In this document: piece by piece, positions 1 through 5,144 of the stretch | How positions within the stretch are numbered: the first letter of the stretch is position 1 | How the letters are laid out: the number at the start of each line of letters is the position of its first letter | Source: Porphyrobacter sp. | GTDB lineage: Bacteria > Pseudomonadota > Alphaproteobacteria > Sphingomonadales > Sphingomonadaceae | Assembly (NCBI GenBank): GCA_018991295.1 | Contig: JAGKSZ010000249.1 | Coordinates: forward strand, 1 to 5,280 | Reading direction: 5' to 3' | Length of the DNA stretch: 5,280 nucleotides | The notes under the pieces: generated by a model | Databases searched by the model: none | Told to the model about the DNA's origin: nothing | Seen by the model: only the letters and a program-made list of their open reading frames with translations | Program-made: the position numbers and the translations under genes

Positions 1-84
1 TAATGAAGCAACCAAATTTCCAGAGATAGGCCATGGAGAGAAATGCCCGATTGATCGTGTGCCCACCGCCAGATCCGATCCTGC

Positions 85-156
85 CCCGCGCCCCTTATTG
101 TTATCGCGGGAAGAGGTCTGGCGTATCCGATGGGTTGTACCCGCTGCGACCTCTTC
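85..156 (+). promoter_or_regulatory. Structured leader upstream of nadB (two adjacent stem-loops)
   Basis: Two stems lie end to end upstream of nadB. The first pairs CCCGCG (85-90) with CGCGGG (105-110) around a 14-nt AT-richer loop. The second pairs GAAGAGGTC (110-118) with GACCTCTTC (148-156), a perfect 9-bp stem, and encloses a smaller GGGT/ACCC hairpin (132-135 with 139-142). A TTTTCCC tract follows at 171-177. I do not recognise a known riboswitch class; the NAD-sensing motifs I know do not match. It could be a regulatory 5' leader of nadB, or the terminator of a gene left of the window. The pairing is seen directly; the function is inference. Confidence 0.35.
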
Positions 157-193
157 GGCGACTCTAGGTGTTTTCCCTTAAAAAGCCATGACA

Positions 194-238
194 GTTTTGG
201 CGACTTGCGGCGAACCGTTTTGCGCGCCATGGCGAACC
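194..238 (+). repeat. Imperfect tandem repeat abutting the nadB start
   Basis: Two units of 23 and 22 bp follow each other (194-216 and 217-238). Each begins GTTTTG and ends GGCGAACC, with a divergent middle. The shared ends are therefore about two helical turns apart, which would suit a protein bound to one face of the DNA. The second unit ends one base before the ATG at 239/240. An operator for a nadB regulator is possible but not shown by the sequence. Confidence 0.4.
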
Positions 239-239
239 G

Positions 240-1868
240 ATGGCCTTCAAGGAAGGAACGGGTGTGCCTGCTGACAGCCCTGCGCATGATGCCCTGCATG
301 ATGTTGTCATCATCGGCTCGGGCGCGGCGGGCTTGACTGCGGCGCTGGCGCTGGCAGAGGCGCGGCGGGTGCTGGTGCTGGCCAAGGGCTCGCTGACCGG
401 CGGATCGACTGCCTGGGCGCAGGGCGGGATCGCTGCGGTGCTGGATGCGGGCGATACCTTCGAGGACCACATCCGTGACACGATGGTGGCCGGCGCTGGC
501 CTCAATGACCGCGACACGGTGGAATTCGTGATCGAACGCGCACCGGCCTCGATCGACCGATTGTGCGAATTGGGCGTCCCCTTCAACCGCGAGGAGCACG
601 CCCTGCATCTCACCCGCGAGGGCGGCCATTCCCACCGCCGGATCGTCCATGTCGATGATGCGACCGGCTGGGCGGTGCAATCGGCGCTTCTCAAGGCCGC
701 CGAAGCCCATCCCAACATCACCCTGCTGCCGGGTCGCACCTGCATCGACTTCATCACCGATCGCCACCGCGAGCAGTTCTCCGCAGCGGGCCGGGTGTGG
801 GGCGTCTATGCCCTGTGCGAGGAGACCGGGCGGGTGGAACGCCACGTTGCCCGCGCCACGATCCTTGCCACCGGCGGGGCGGGGCGGGTCTATCAGTTCT
901 CCACCGCCCCGCGCGGCGCGACCGGCGATGGCATTGCGATGGCATGGCGGGCGGGCGCGCGGGTCTCCAACATGGAGATGATGCAGTTCCACCCGACCTG
1001 CCTTTACCATCTTGAGGTCAAGAACTTCCTGATCACCGAGGCCGTGCGGGGCGAGGGCGGGCACCTGCTCCACCCCGAAACCGGGCGGCGCTTCATGGTC
1101 GATTACGATCCTGAGCGGATGGAGCTGGCCCCCCGCGATGTTGTGGCGCGGGCAATCGACGATCAGATCAAGCGGTTCGGCCTCGATTTCGTCCATCTCG
1201 ATATCAGCCACCAGCCCGCCGATTTCGTGCGCGGGCACTTCCCGACCATCTACGAGAAGCTGCTGGGCCTGGGGCTGGACATGACCAGGCAGCCGATCCC
1301 GGTCGTGCCTGCGCAGCACTATACCTGCGGCGGAGTAGTGGTGGATTTGCAGGCGCGCACCGATGTGCCGGGGCTGTGGGCTGCGGGCGAATGCACGGAA
1401 AGCGGGTTGCACGGCGCAAACCGGCTGGCGTCCAATTCCCTGCTCGAATGCTTCGTTTTCGGGGAGGCGGCCGCGCAGGATATCCTTGCGCGCTGGGACA
1501 CGCTGGAGGCCCCGCCTGCGATCCTGCCATGGGATGAAAGCCGCGTGACGGATTCGGACGAAGAAGTCGTCATCAAGCAGAACTGGACCGAAATCCGCCG
1601 TTTCATGTGGAATTATGTCGGCATCGTGCGCACCACCAAGCGCCTCGAACGCGCCGCCAGCCGCATCGAACTGCTGAAACGCGAGGTCGAGGATTACTAC
1701 GGCGCCTTCCGCGTGACGACCGACCTCATTGAACTGCGCAACCTGCTGCAGGCGGCCGAGCTGATCGTGCAGAGCGCCCTCAAGCGCAAGGAGAGCCGGG
1801 GGCTGCATTACACGCTGGATTATCCGGCGCTGGCGGACGAGGCCAAGGATACGGTGCTGGTGCCTTAG
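240..1868 (+). CDS. nadB: L-aspartate oxidase NadB
   Basis: This flavoenzyme oxidises L-aspartate to iminoaspartate in the cytoplasm, using oxygen or fumarate. NadA then condenses the product to quinolinate in de novo NAD synthesis. The 542 residues match the usual length of about 540. An N-terminal FAD Rossmann motif GSGAAG is at residues 26-31, followed by STAWAQGGIAAV (56-67) and TREGGHSHRR (125-134). By alignment from memory with E. coli NadB, the active-site residues are E127, H251 (in QFHPT), R299 (in ELAPRD), H360 (in HYTCGG) and R395 (in HGANRLASNSL). All are present, so the enzyme should be active. The C-terminal helical domain (about 430-540) is intact. The in-frame stop at 189-191 leaves ATG 240 as the furthest-upstream start, but it has no Shine-Dalgarno sequence. 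An in-frame GTG at 264 follows GGAAGG (251-256) and may be the true start, giving 534 residues. Neither nadA nor nadC is in view. It appears to be transcribed alone. Confidence 0.96.
   Translation: MAFKEGTGVPADSPAHDALHDVVIIGSGAAGLTAALALAEARRVLVLAKGSLTGGSTAWAQGGIAAVLDAGDTFEDHIRDTMVAGAGLNDRDTVEFVIERAPASIDRLCELGVPFNREEHALHLTREGGHSHRRIVHVDDATGWAVQSALLKAAEAHPNITLLPGRTCIDFITDRHREQFSAAGRVWGVYALCEETGRVERHVARATILATGGAGRVYQFSTAPRGATGDGIAMAWRAGARVSNMEMMQFHPTCLYHLEVKNFLITEAVRGEGGHLLHPETGRRFMVDYDPERMELAPRDVVARAIDDQIKRFGLDFVHLDISHQPADFVRGHFPTIYEKLLGLGLDMTRQPIPVVPAQHYTCGGVVVDLQARTDVPGLWAAGECTESGLHGANRLASNSLLECFVFGEAAAQDILARWDTLEAPPAILPWDESRVTDSDEEVVIKQNWTEIRRFMWNYVGIVRTTKRLERAASRIELLKREVEDYYGAFRVTTDLIELRNLLQAAELIVQSALKRKESRGLHYTLDYPALADEAKDTVLVP
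251..266 (+). promoter_or_regulatory. Shine-Dalgarno favouring an internal GTG start of nadB
   Basis: GGAAGGA (251-257) lies 6 to 7 nt before the in-frame GTG at 264-266, a near-ideal arrangement. The region before ATG 240 (GCGCGCCATGGCGAACCG) has no purine-rich ribosome-binding site. Starting at GTG 264 would leave 12 residues before the conserved DVVIIGSG strand, close to the short N-terminus of E. coli NadB. The start choice is unresolved. Confidence 0.4.
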
Positions 1869-1877
1869 GGCACCTCT

Positions 1878-1940
1878 CCGTTCGCCCTGAGCTGGTGTTG
1901 CTGCGCAACAGCTTCGCTTCCGAAGGGCTGCTTTTCTTTT
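1878..1940 (+). terminator. Probable rho-independent terminator of nadB, built from an interrupted repeat
   Basis: An outer stem GCCCT/AGGGC (1884-1888 with 1924-1928) encloses an inner hairpin. The inner stem TGTTGC/GCAACA (1896-1901 with 1905-1910) has a 3-nt loop and is extended by AGC/GCT (1890-1892 with 1911-1913). A T-rich tract, TGCTTTTCTTTT, follows at 1929-1940. It starts 9 nt after the nadB stop. The outer halves, CCGTTCGCCCTGAGCT (1878-1893) and CCGAAGGGC (1920-1928), look like the two ends of a sphingomonad palindromic repeat with the inner hairpin inserted. The hairpin and T tract are seen; the repeat family is recalled from memory. Confidence 0.6.
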
Positions 1941-1963
1941 CAATGCACCGGCAACAGAAGTGC

Positions 1964-1992
1964 GGTGCTTCGTCAGGCTCAGCCCGAGCGGG
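1964..1992 (+). repeat. Sphingomonad-type palindromic repeat, second copy
   Basis: GGTGCTTCGTCAGGCTCAGC followed by CCGAGCGG resembles, with a few changes, the GTGCTTCGACAGGCTCAGCA type repeat that I recall in many sphingomonad genomes. It is in the opposite orientation to the interrupted copy at 1878-1928, so the two copies form an inverted pair. Its first bases also pair with upstream sequence (GCACCG 1945-1950 with CGGTGC 1963-1968). A GTG inside it (1965) opens a frame that runs into the next gene, but that extension is not a plausible protein start. Confidence 0.45.
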
Positions 1993-2072
1993 GTTGGCGT
2001 CAGCGGAATTCGGAGTGCGTTCAGTTTCGCACGGCTACGCACGCTCGGTATGACGATCAAAAGGGTGCACCG

Positions 2073-3002
2073 ATGAAGAAGCTACCGGGTTTTCTTGCAC
2101 TTACCGCGCTGATCGCCGCGCCCCTCGCCGCGCAGGATGATCCCGCGTCTTCGGACAACGCCATCGTCGTCACCGCCCAGCGTTCGGGCGCGCCGATGTG
2201 GGTGGTCGAGACGCCCACCGGCACCGTCATTCTTGTGGGCGAAATCCGGGCGATCCCCAAGACCACCCCGTGGGAGCCAGCGCGCCTTGAGGAAGCCACA
2301 CGCGCGGCTGACCGCGTGATCTTGGGTGCGCGGCCCAAGGTTTCGCCGGGGGATGTGCTGCGGCTGATGTTCTCAGGCGGCAAGCTCACCAAGCTTCCCG
2401 ACAAGACCGTGGCGGGCGATTACCTCGATCCAGCGGCGCTCAAGCGGCTCGAAGCCCTCGGCACAGCGCACAAGGAGGATTATGCCCGCCAATCCTTCCT
2501 GCTCACCTCGTTCCAGATGCTGCGCAAGGAACTGCGCTTCAACCGCGATACCGCGCGCGATGCATCGGATGTGGTCAAGGACGCCGCCGAAAAGGCCCGG
2601 GTCCCGCTCACCCGCGCCGCGACCCTCAGGGGCGAGGACGTGATCGACAATCTCTTCGAAGCCCCGCCTGCGGCCCACATCCCCTGCCTTGCCGCCGCGA
2701 TGGATGCGGTGGAGGCGGGCCCGGATATCGTCGAGGCCCGCGCCACCAATTGGCGGCGCTTCAAAATTCCCGCCGTGATGGCCAACCCGCTGGAGGCCGC
2801 GCTCGGCCAGTGCTGGCCCTGGGCGGACGAGACCTTGGGCAGTGAACTCCGGACGATCTGGGTCGACCGCATCGCTGAGGCCAGCGCCGCGAAGGGCACC
2901 ACGCTGGCCGTGGTGCCGCTAAGGGTGTTGGCGGAAGAGGGCGGGGTGCTTGACCAATTGGACGCGCGCCGCTTCGATATCGCCGGACCCCCGTGGAAGT
3001 GA
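2073..3002 (+). CDS. Exported TraB/GumN-like protein lacking the GxxH histidines
   Basis: This 309-residue protein has a Sec signal peptide: MKK, a hydrophobic core to about residue 17, and a likely cleavage near LAA|QDD (residue 20). There is no lipobox, so it should be periplasmic or secreted. The layout APMWVVETPTGTVILVG (40-56), then a helical middle, then LAVVPLRVLAEEGGVLDQL (278-296) follows the TraB/GumN (TraB_PrgY_gumN, Tiki-like) family. In that family two GxxH motifs are thought to bind the catalytic metal. Here the corresponding sites read GEIR (56-59) and, less certainly, VPLR (281-284), so both histidines are arginine. It is probably not a metallohydrolase. Two cysteines (C205, C247) could form a disulfide. 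IVVTAQR at 31-37 resembles a TonB box. ATG 2073 is chosen because AAAAGGG (2059-2065) lies 7 nt upstream and the signal peptide begins there. The hydrolase gene follows after 34 nt. Family call moderate; role unknown. Confidence 0.78.
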   Translation: MKKLPGFLALTALIAAPLAAQDDPASSDNAIVVTAQRSGAPMWVVETPTGTVILVGEIRAIPKTTPWEPARLEEATRAADRVILGARPKVSPGDVLRLMFSGGKLTKLPDKTVAGDYLDPAALKRLEALGTAHKEDYARQSFLLTSFQMLRKELRFNRDTARDASDVVKDAAEKARVPLTRAATLRGEDVIDNLFEAPPAAHIPCLAAAMDAVEAGPDIVEARATNWRRFKIPAVMANPLEAALGQCWPWADETLGSELRTIWVDRIAEASAAKGTTLAVVPLRVLAEEGGVLDQLDARRFDIAGPPWK

Positions 3003-3036
3003 CCATGCGGGGCCTTTGAGAGGATCAAGCCGCCCC

Positions 3037-3948
3037 ATGCCTATCGTCGTCACGCCCAACACCGGCATCGAGATTTTCTACGAGGACACCGCCGAGTCTG
3101 GGGGACCCGCCGATGCCCCGGTGATCCTGCTGGTCATGGGTCTTGGCGCGCAGATGACGCTGTGGCCGGATGAACTGGTGGCGGCGCTCGCGGATGAAGG
3201 TTTCCGGGTGATCCGCTATGACAACCGCGACATTGGCCTGTCGCAAAAGTTCGAAGGCGCCCGGGCCCCCTCGCTCCCTGTCCAGCTGATTCGCCGGAAG
3301 ATCGGCTTCCCGGCGAAGGTGCCCTATACCTTGAAGGACATGGCCGACGACGGCATCGGGCTGCTTACCGCGCTCGGCATCGACAAGGCCCATGTGGTCG
3401 GGGCGTCAATGGGCGGGATGATCGTGCAGCTGATGGCGATCCACCATGCCGAGCGGCTGCTGACCATGACCTCGATCATGTCCACCACCGGCAATGGCAA
3501 GCTGCCGCAGGCCGAAAAGAACGCGATAGCGGCACTGACCGCGCCGCTGAAAGGCATGGACGAGGCAACGCTGGTGGCCCACGGCCTCAACATCATCCGC
3601 AACATCGGCAGCCCGGAAAGCGCCGAATTCCCGTTCGATGAAGCCGCGCAAGCCGAGCGGGTGCTGGCGAATATGCGCCGCTCGGTCTATCCGGCGGGCC
3701 TGCCGCGCCAGCTCGCCGCGATCATTGACGATGGCGATCGCACCTCGCGCCTTGCCAGCGTGCGGGTGCCGACACTGGTGCTGCACGGCGAGGCCGATCC
3801 GCTGGTCAAGCTCCCCGGCGGCGAGGCAACCGCAGCGGCAATCCCCGGCGCAAGGCTGGTGACCTATCCGGGATGGGGGCACGATCTGCCGCTGCCGCTG
3901 GTGCCGCGTCTGGCGAGCGAGATTGCAGGCCACGCACGCGGGGCGTGA
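3037..3948 (+). CDS. Alpha/beta hydrolase (RdmC/aclacinomycin methylesterase-like)
   Basis: This 303-residue protein has no signal peptide or membrane segment, so it is likely cytoplasmic. It has the full alpha/beta-hydrolase set: an oxyanion-hole region VMGLGAQ (33-39), RYDNRDIGLS (60-69), the nucleophile elbow GASMGG (122-127) with S124, the acid D254 in HGEADPLV, and the base H282 in GWGHDLP. A cap region covers roughly 145-225. The YDNRD and SMGGMI signatures recall the RdmC-type esterase/hydrolase group, but the substrate cannot be read from sequence and could be an ester, lactone or thioester. ATG 3037 is chosen because homology begins there and GAGAGGA (3018-3024) lies upstream, although its 12-nt spacing is long. 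An upstream TTG at 2950 is in frame but lies inside the preceding gene. The 34-nt gap to the TraB/GumN-like gene suggests one transcript. Confidence 0.92.
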   Translation: MPIVVTPNTGIEIFYEDTAESGGPADAPVILLVMGLGAQMTLWPDELVAALADEGFRVIRYDNRDIGLSQKFEGARAPSLPVQLIRRKIGFPAKVPYTLKDMADDGIGLLTALGIDKAHVVGASMGGMIVQLMAIHHAERLLTMTSIMSTTGNGKLPQAEKNAIAALTAPLKGMDEATLVAHGLNIIRNIGSPESAEFPFDEAAQAERVLANMRRSVYPAGLPRQLAAIIDDGDRTSRLASVRVPTLVLHGEADPLVKLPGGEATAAAIPGARLVTYPGWGHDLPLPLVPRLASEIAGHARGA

Positions 3949-4037
3949 GGCCGACACGCGCGTGACAGCTTTCGGGAAAGGCTTGTGGCCAAGCGAGTGA
4001 CCGGAATTGGGTGGGAAACTGCCGCATGGGCGCTAGG

Positions 4038-4113
4038 CCCACCCCGCTGCGACTAGGCGGCAAAGCCGCCAAGTCTCGCTCCCCTCCCGCTTGCGGGAGG
4101 GGTTGGGGGTGGG
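4038..4113 (+). repeat. Composite palindromic repeat forming a three-way junction
   Basis: An outer perfect 8-bp stem, CCCACCCC (4038-4045) with GGGGTGGG (4106-4113), encloses two hairpins. The first is GACT-GGCGGC / GCCGCC-AGTC (4051-4075) with one A·A mismatch and an AAA loop. The second is CCCCTCCCGC / GCGGGAGGGG (4081-4102), which closes on a CTTG tetraloop. The parts resemble repeats I recall in sphingomonad intergenic DNA. Placement just after a gene end fits a REP-like role in transcript end protection or termination, though no T tract follows. Confidence 0.65.
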
Positions 4114-4204
4114 AATGCGCGAATGACCGCAACGGGGTCGGTTGCTGAAAGGCGGGAATTTTTCAGAAGGCGGGCCAAGCCGCCCTACCGCTTTCGGGAT
4201 CGAG

Positions 4205-4241
4205 CATCTGCGCCGCTAATGGCCGCAGATGGGTGGTTTTT
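4205..4241 (+). terminator. Hairpin with T tract, possible forward terminator
   Basis: A perfect 8-bp stem CATCTGCG/CGCAGATG (4205-4212 with 4224-4231) is followed by GGTGG and then TTTTT (4237-4241). The T tract sits 5 nt from the stem, which is further than ideal, and it also forms the loop of a small GGTGG/CCACC hairpin (4232-4236 with 4243-4247). It could end readthrough from the hydrolase gene about 260 nt upstream, or be one more repeat unit. Confidence 0.3.
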
Positions 4242-4246
4242 GCCAC

Positions 4247-4337
4247 CTCCCCTCCCCGGACTTGATCCGGGGCCCCGCTCTCTTGCGACGCACGAGAAGA
4301 AAGAAGCGGGGTCCCGGGTCAAGCCCGGGAAGGGGAG
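4247..4337. repeat. Long inverted repeat (BIME-like), 33-bp arms
   Basis: The arms 4247-4279 and 4305-4337 are inverted copies that differ at 5 of 33 positions, separated by 25 nt. Pairing continues into the spacer (CTC/GAG and TGC/GCA around GAC). Each arm is also a hairpin by itself: CCCCGGA/TCCGGGG (4254-4260 with 4266-4272) and CCCGGG/CCCGGG (4313-4318 with 4324-4329). Paired palindromes of this kind resemble BIMEs, and I recall similar sequence scattered in sphingomonad genomes. No transposase lies nearby. It may act as a bidirectional terminator between the convergent genes. Confidence 0.7.
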
Positions 4338-4386
4338 AACCCGACTGGCAATTCAGGGGTCGTTTGCAGAACGGCAACATTTGGCA

Positions 4387-4413
4387 AACGAGCCGGTCTT
4401 TCGGACGCTCGTT
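4387..4413 (-). terminator. Hairpin just after the SDR stop, possible terminator
   Basis: On the minus strand this hairpin begins 4 nt after the SDR stop codon. A 7-bp stem (AACGAGC 4387-4393 with GCTCGTT 4407-4413) is extended by GTC/GAC (4396-4398 with 4404-4406) across a 2-nt bulge. The trailing U run is only UUU, so termination may be weak or rely on the larger repeats beyond. A competing stem, CGTTTGC/GCAAACG (4361-4367 with 4384-4390), overlaps its left arm. Confidence 0.45.
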
Positions 4414-4417
4414 CAGG

Positions 4418-5144
4418 CTATAAGGTTTGCCCGTCATCCAGCACGAAGTCCGTGCCCGTCACGAACTCGCTCGCGTCGGAACACAGGAACAGGATCATCG
4501 CATCGAGCCCGTCCTCGCCCATCAGGCGGCGTTTGGGAAAGCGCGCGATCTGCTTTTGCCCGCCCTCGGTATCGAACCACGCATCGTTAATCGCGGTGCG
4601 GATGTAGCCGGGGGAGACGGTGTTGACGTTGATGCCGGTGCGCGCCCATTCGCGTGCCAGTGTGCGCCCCGCCTGCACCACGCCCGCCTTGCTCGCCGAA
4701 TAGGCGACGAGCCCGGGCGAGGGTTCGAAGGCGGTGATCGAGGCGACCAGCAGGATCCGCCCCCGGATGACCCCCGCCGCCATCATCCGCCGCGCGCCCT
4801 CGCGCGCGGTCAGGATCGCGCCGGTGAGGTTCACCTGGAGCGTGTGCGCGATTTCCGCCTCGCTCATCGCGGTGATCATCCCCGCGCCGTCGACGCCCGC
4901 GTTGGCGATCACCGGGTCGATCGGGGAGCCGAAAGCCGCCTCGGCGGCGTCGAAGCCGGCGATGATGTCGGCCTCGCGCGCGACGTCCATCTGCACGGCG
5001 GCGGCGCTTTCGCCGATCTCGGCGGCCAGCGCGGCGAGCCGGTCAGCCCGGCGCGCGCCGAGCGCGACCTTGGCGCCGTTCGCCGCGAGGCGCCGCGTCG
5101 AGCGTGGCGGGGAGCGTGATCGTGCCGCCGATGGCGGCGCTCGC
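4418..5144 (-). CDS. SDR-family NAD(P)-dependent oxidoreductase, disrupted N-terminus
   Basis: The protein is a classical short-chain dehydrogenase/reductase of the FabG-like type. Reading from the 5089 end, 223 clean residues begin LAANGAKVALGARR, whose arginines after strand 2 suggest NADPH preference. Then come the MDV motif, ANAGVDG, the helix Asn in QVNLTG, the catalytic Ser in LLVASITA, the YSASK Tyr/Lys pair, SPGYIRTAI, and a C-terminal VTGTDFVLDDGQTL. The TGxxxGIG coenzyme loop is missing from this frame. It reappears in another frame as ASAAIGGTIT (codons 5144 down to 5115). Removing 19 nt (5096-5114) would join the two as ASAAIGGTIT-RR-LAANG, the spacing expected of an SDR. Even then TG and the third Gly are changed, and no credible start codon is seen upstream. 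This may be sequencing error near a contig end or a true pseudogene. Substrate unknown. The stop lies in the convergent repeat region. Confidence 0.85.

Larger units (their letters stand above)
3949..4417. other. Convergent intergenic region of palindromic repeats, no gene seen
   Basis: This 469-bp gap separates the stops of two convergent genes. It is almost filled by inverted repeats: CACGCGCGTG (3955-3964, a perfect palindrome), GCTTG/CAAGC (3981-3985 with 3990-3994), the composite element 4038-4113, CTGAAA/TTTCAG (4145-4150 with 4161-4166), GGCGG/CCGCC (4169-4173 with 4180-4184), CATCTGCG/CGCAGATG (4205-4212 with 4224-4231), the long inverted repeat 4247-4337 and the hairpin 4387-4413. 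AAGGCGGG occurs twice (4149-4156, 4167-4174). Open frames here translate to repeat-derived, Arg/Pro-rich sequence with no family resemblance, so I call none. Confidence 0.8.

Noticed and set aside
1..34. Minus-strand ATG at 34 giving an 11-codon start running off the left edge (MAYLWKFGCFI)
   Set aside because: It has no Shine-Dalgarno sequence and is too short to judge.
51..126. Promoter candidates TTGATC (51-56) with TCCGAT (74-79), and TTGTTA (98-103) with GCGTAT (121-126)
   Set aside because: The -10 boxes match consensus poorly and alphaproteobacterial promoters are weakly defined. Chance matches are expected.
2..181. Open forward frame entering from the left edge, 59 codons to TAA 179-181
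   Set aside because: Its translation is low in recognisable structure, rich in Pro/Arg/Ser, and spans the stem-loops. It has no family resemblance. It could be the tail of an upstream gene but cannot be supported.
164..757. Long minus-strand open frame over the nadB 5' half, and similar antisense frames over the other genes
   Set aside because: These are open because of GC-rich codon bias opposite well-supported genes, and their translations show no family features.
1965..2072. N-terminal extension of the TraB/GumN-like gene from a GTG at 1965
   Set aside because: It would place 36 charged residues encoded by a palindromic repeat before a clear signal peptide, and the ATG at 2073 has its own ribosome-binding site.
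2950..3036. N-terminal extension of the hydrolase from a TTG at 2950
   Set aside because: It overlaps the end of the preceding gene in another frame and adds no hydrolase-like sequence. ATG 3037 fits the family start.
4123..4590. Forward open frame across the repeats and into the SDR antisense
   Set aside because: The translation is repeat-derived and then antisense to a clear SDR, with no ribosome-binding site or family match.
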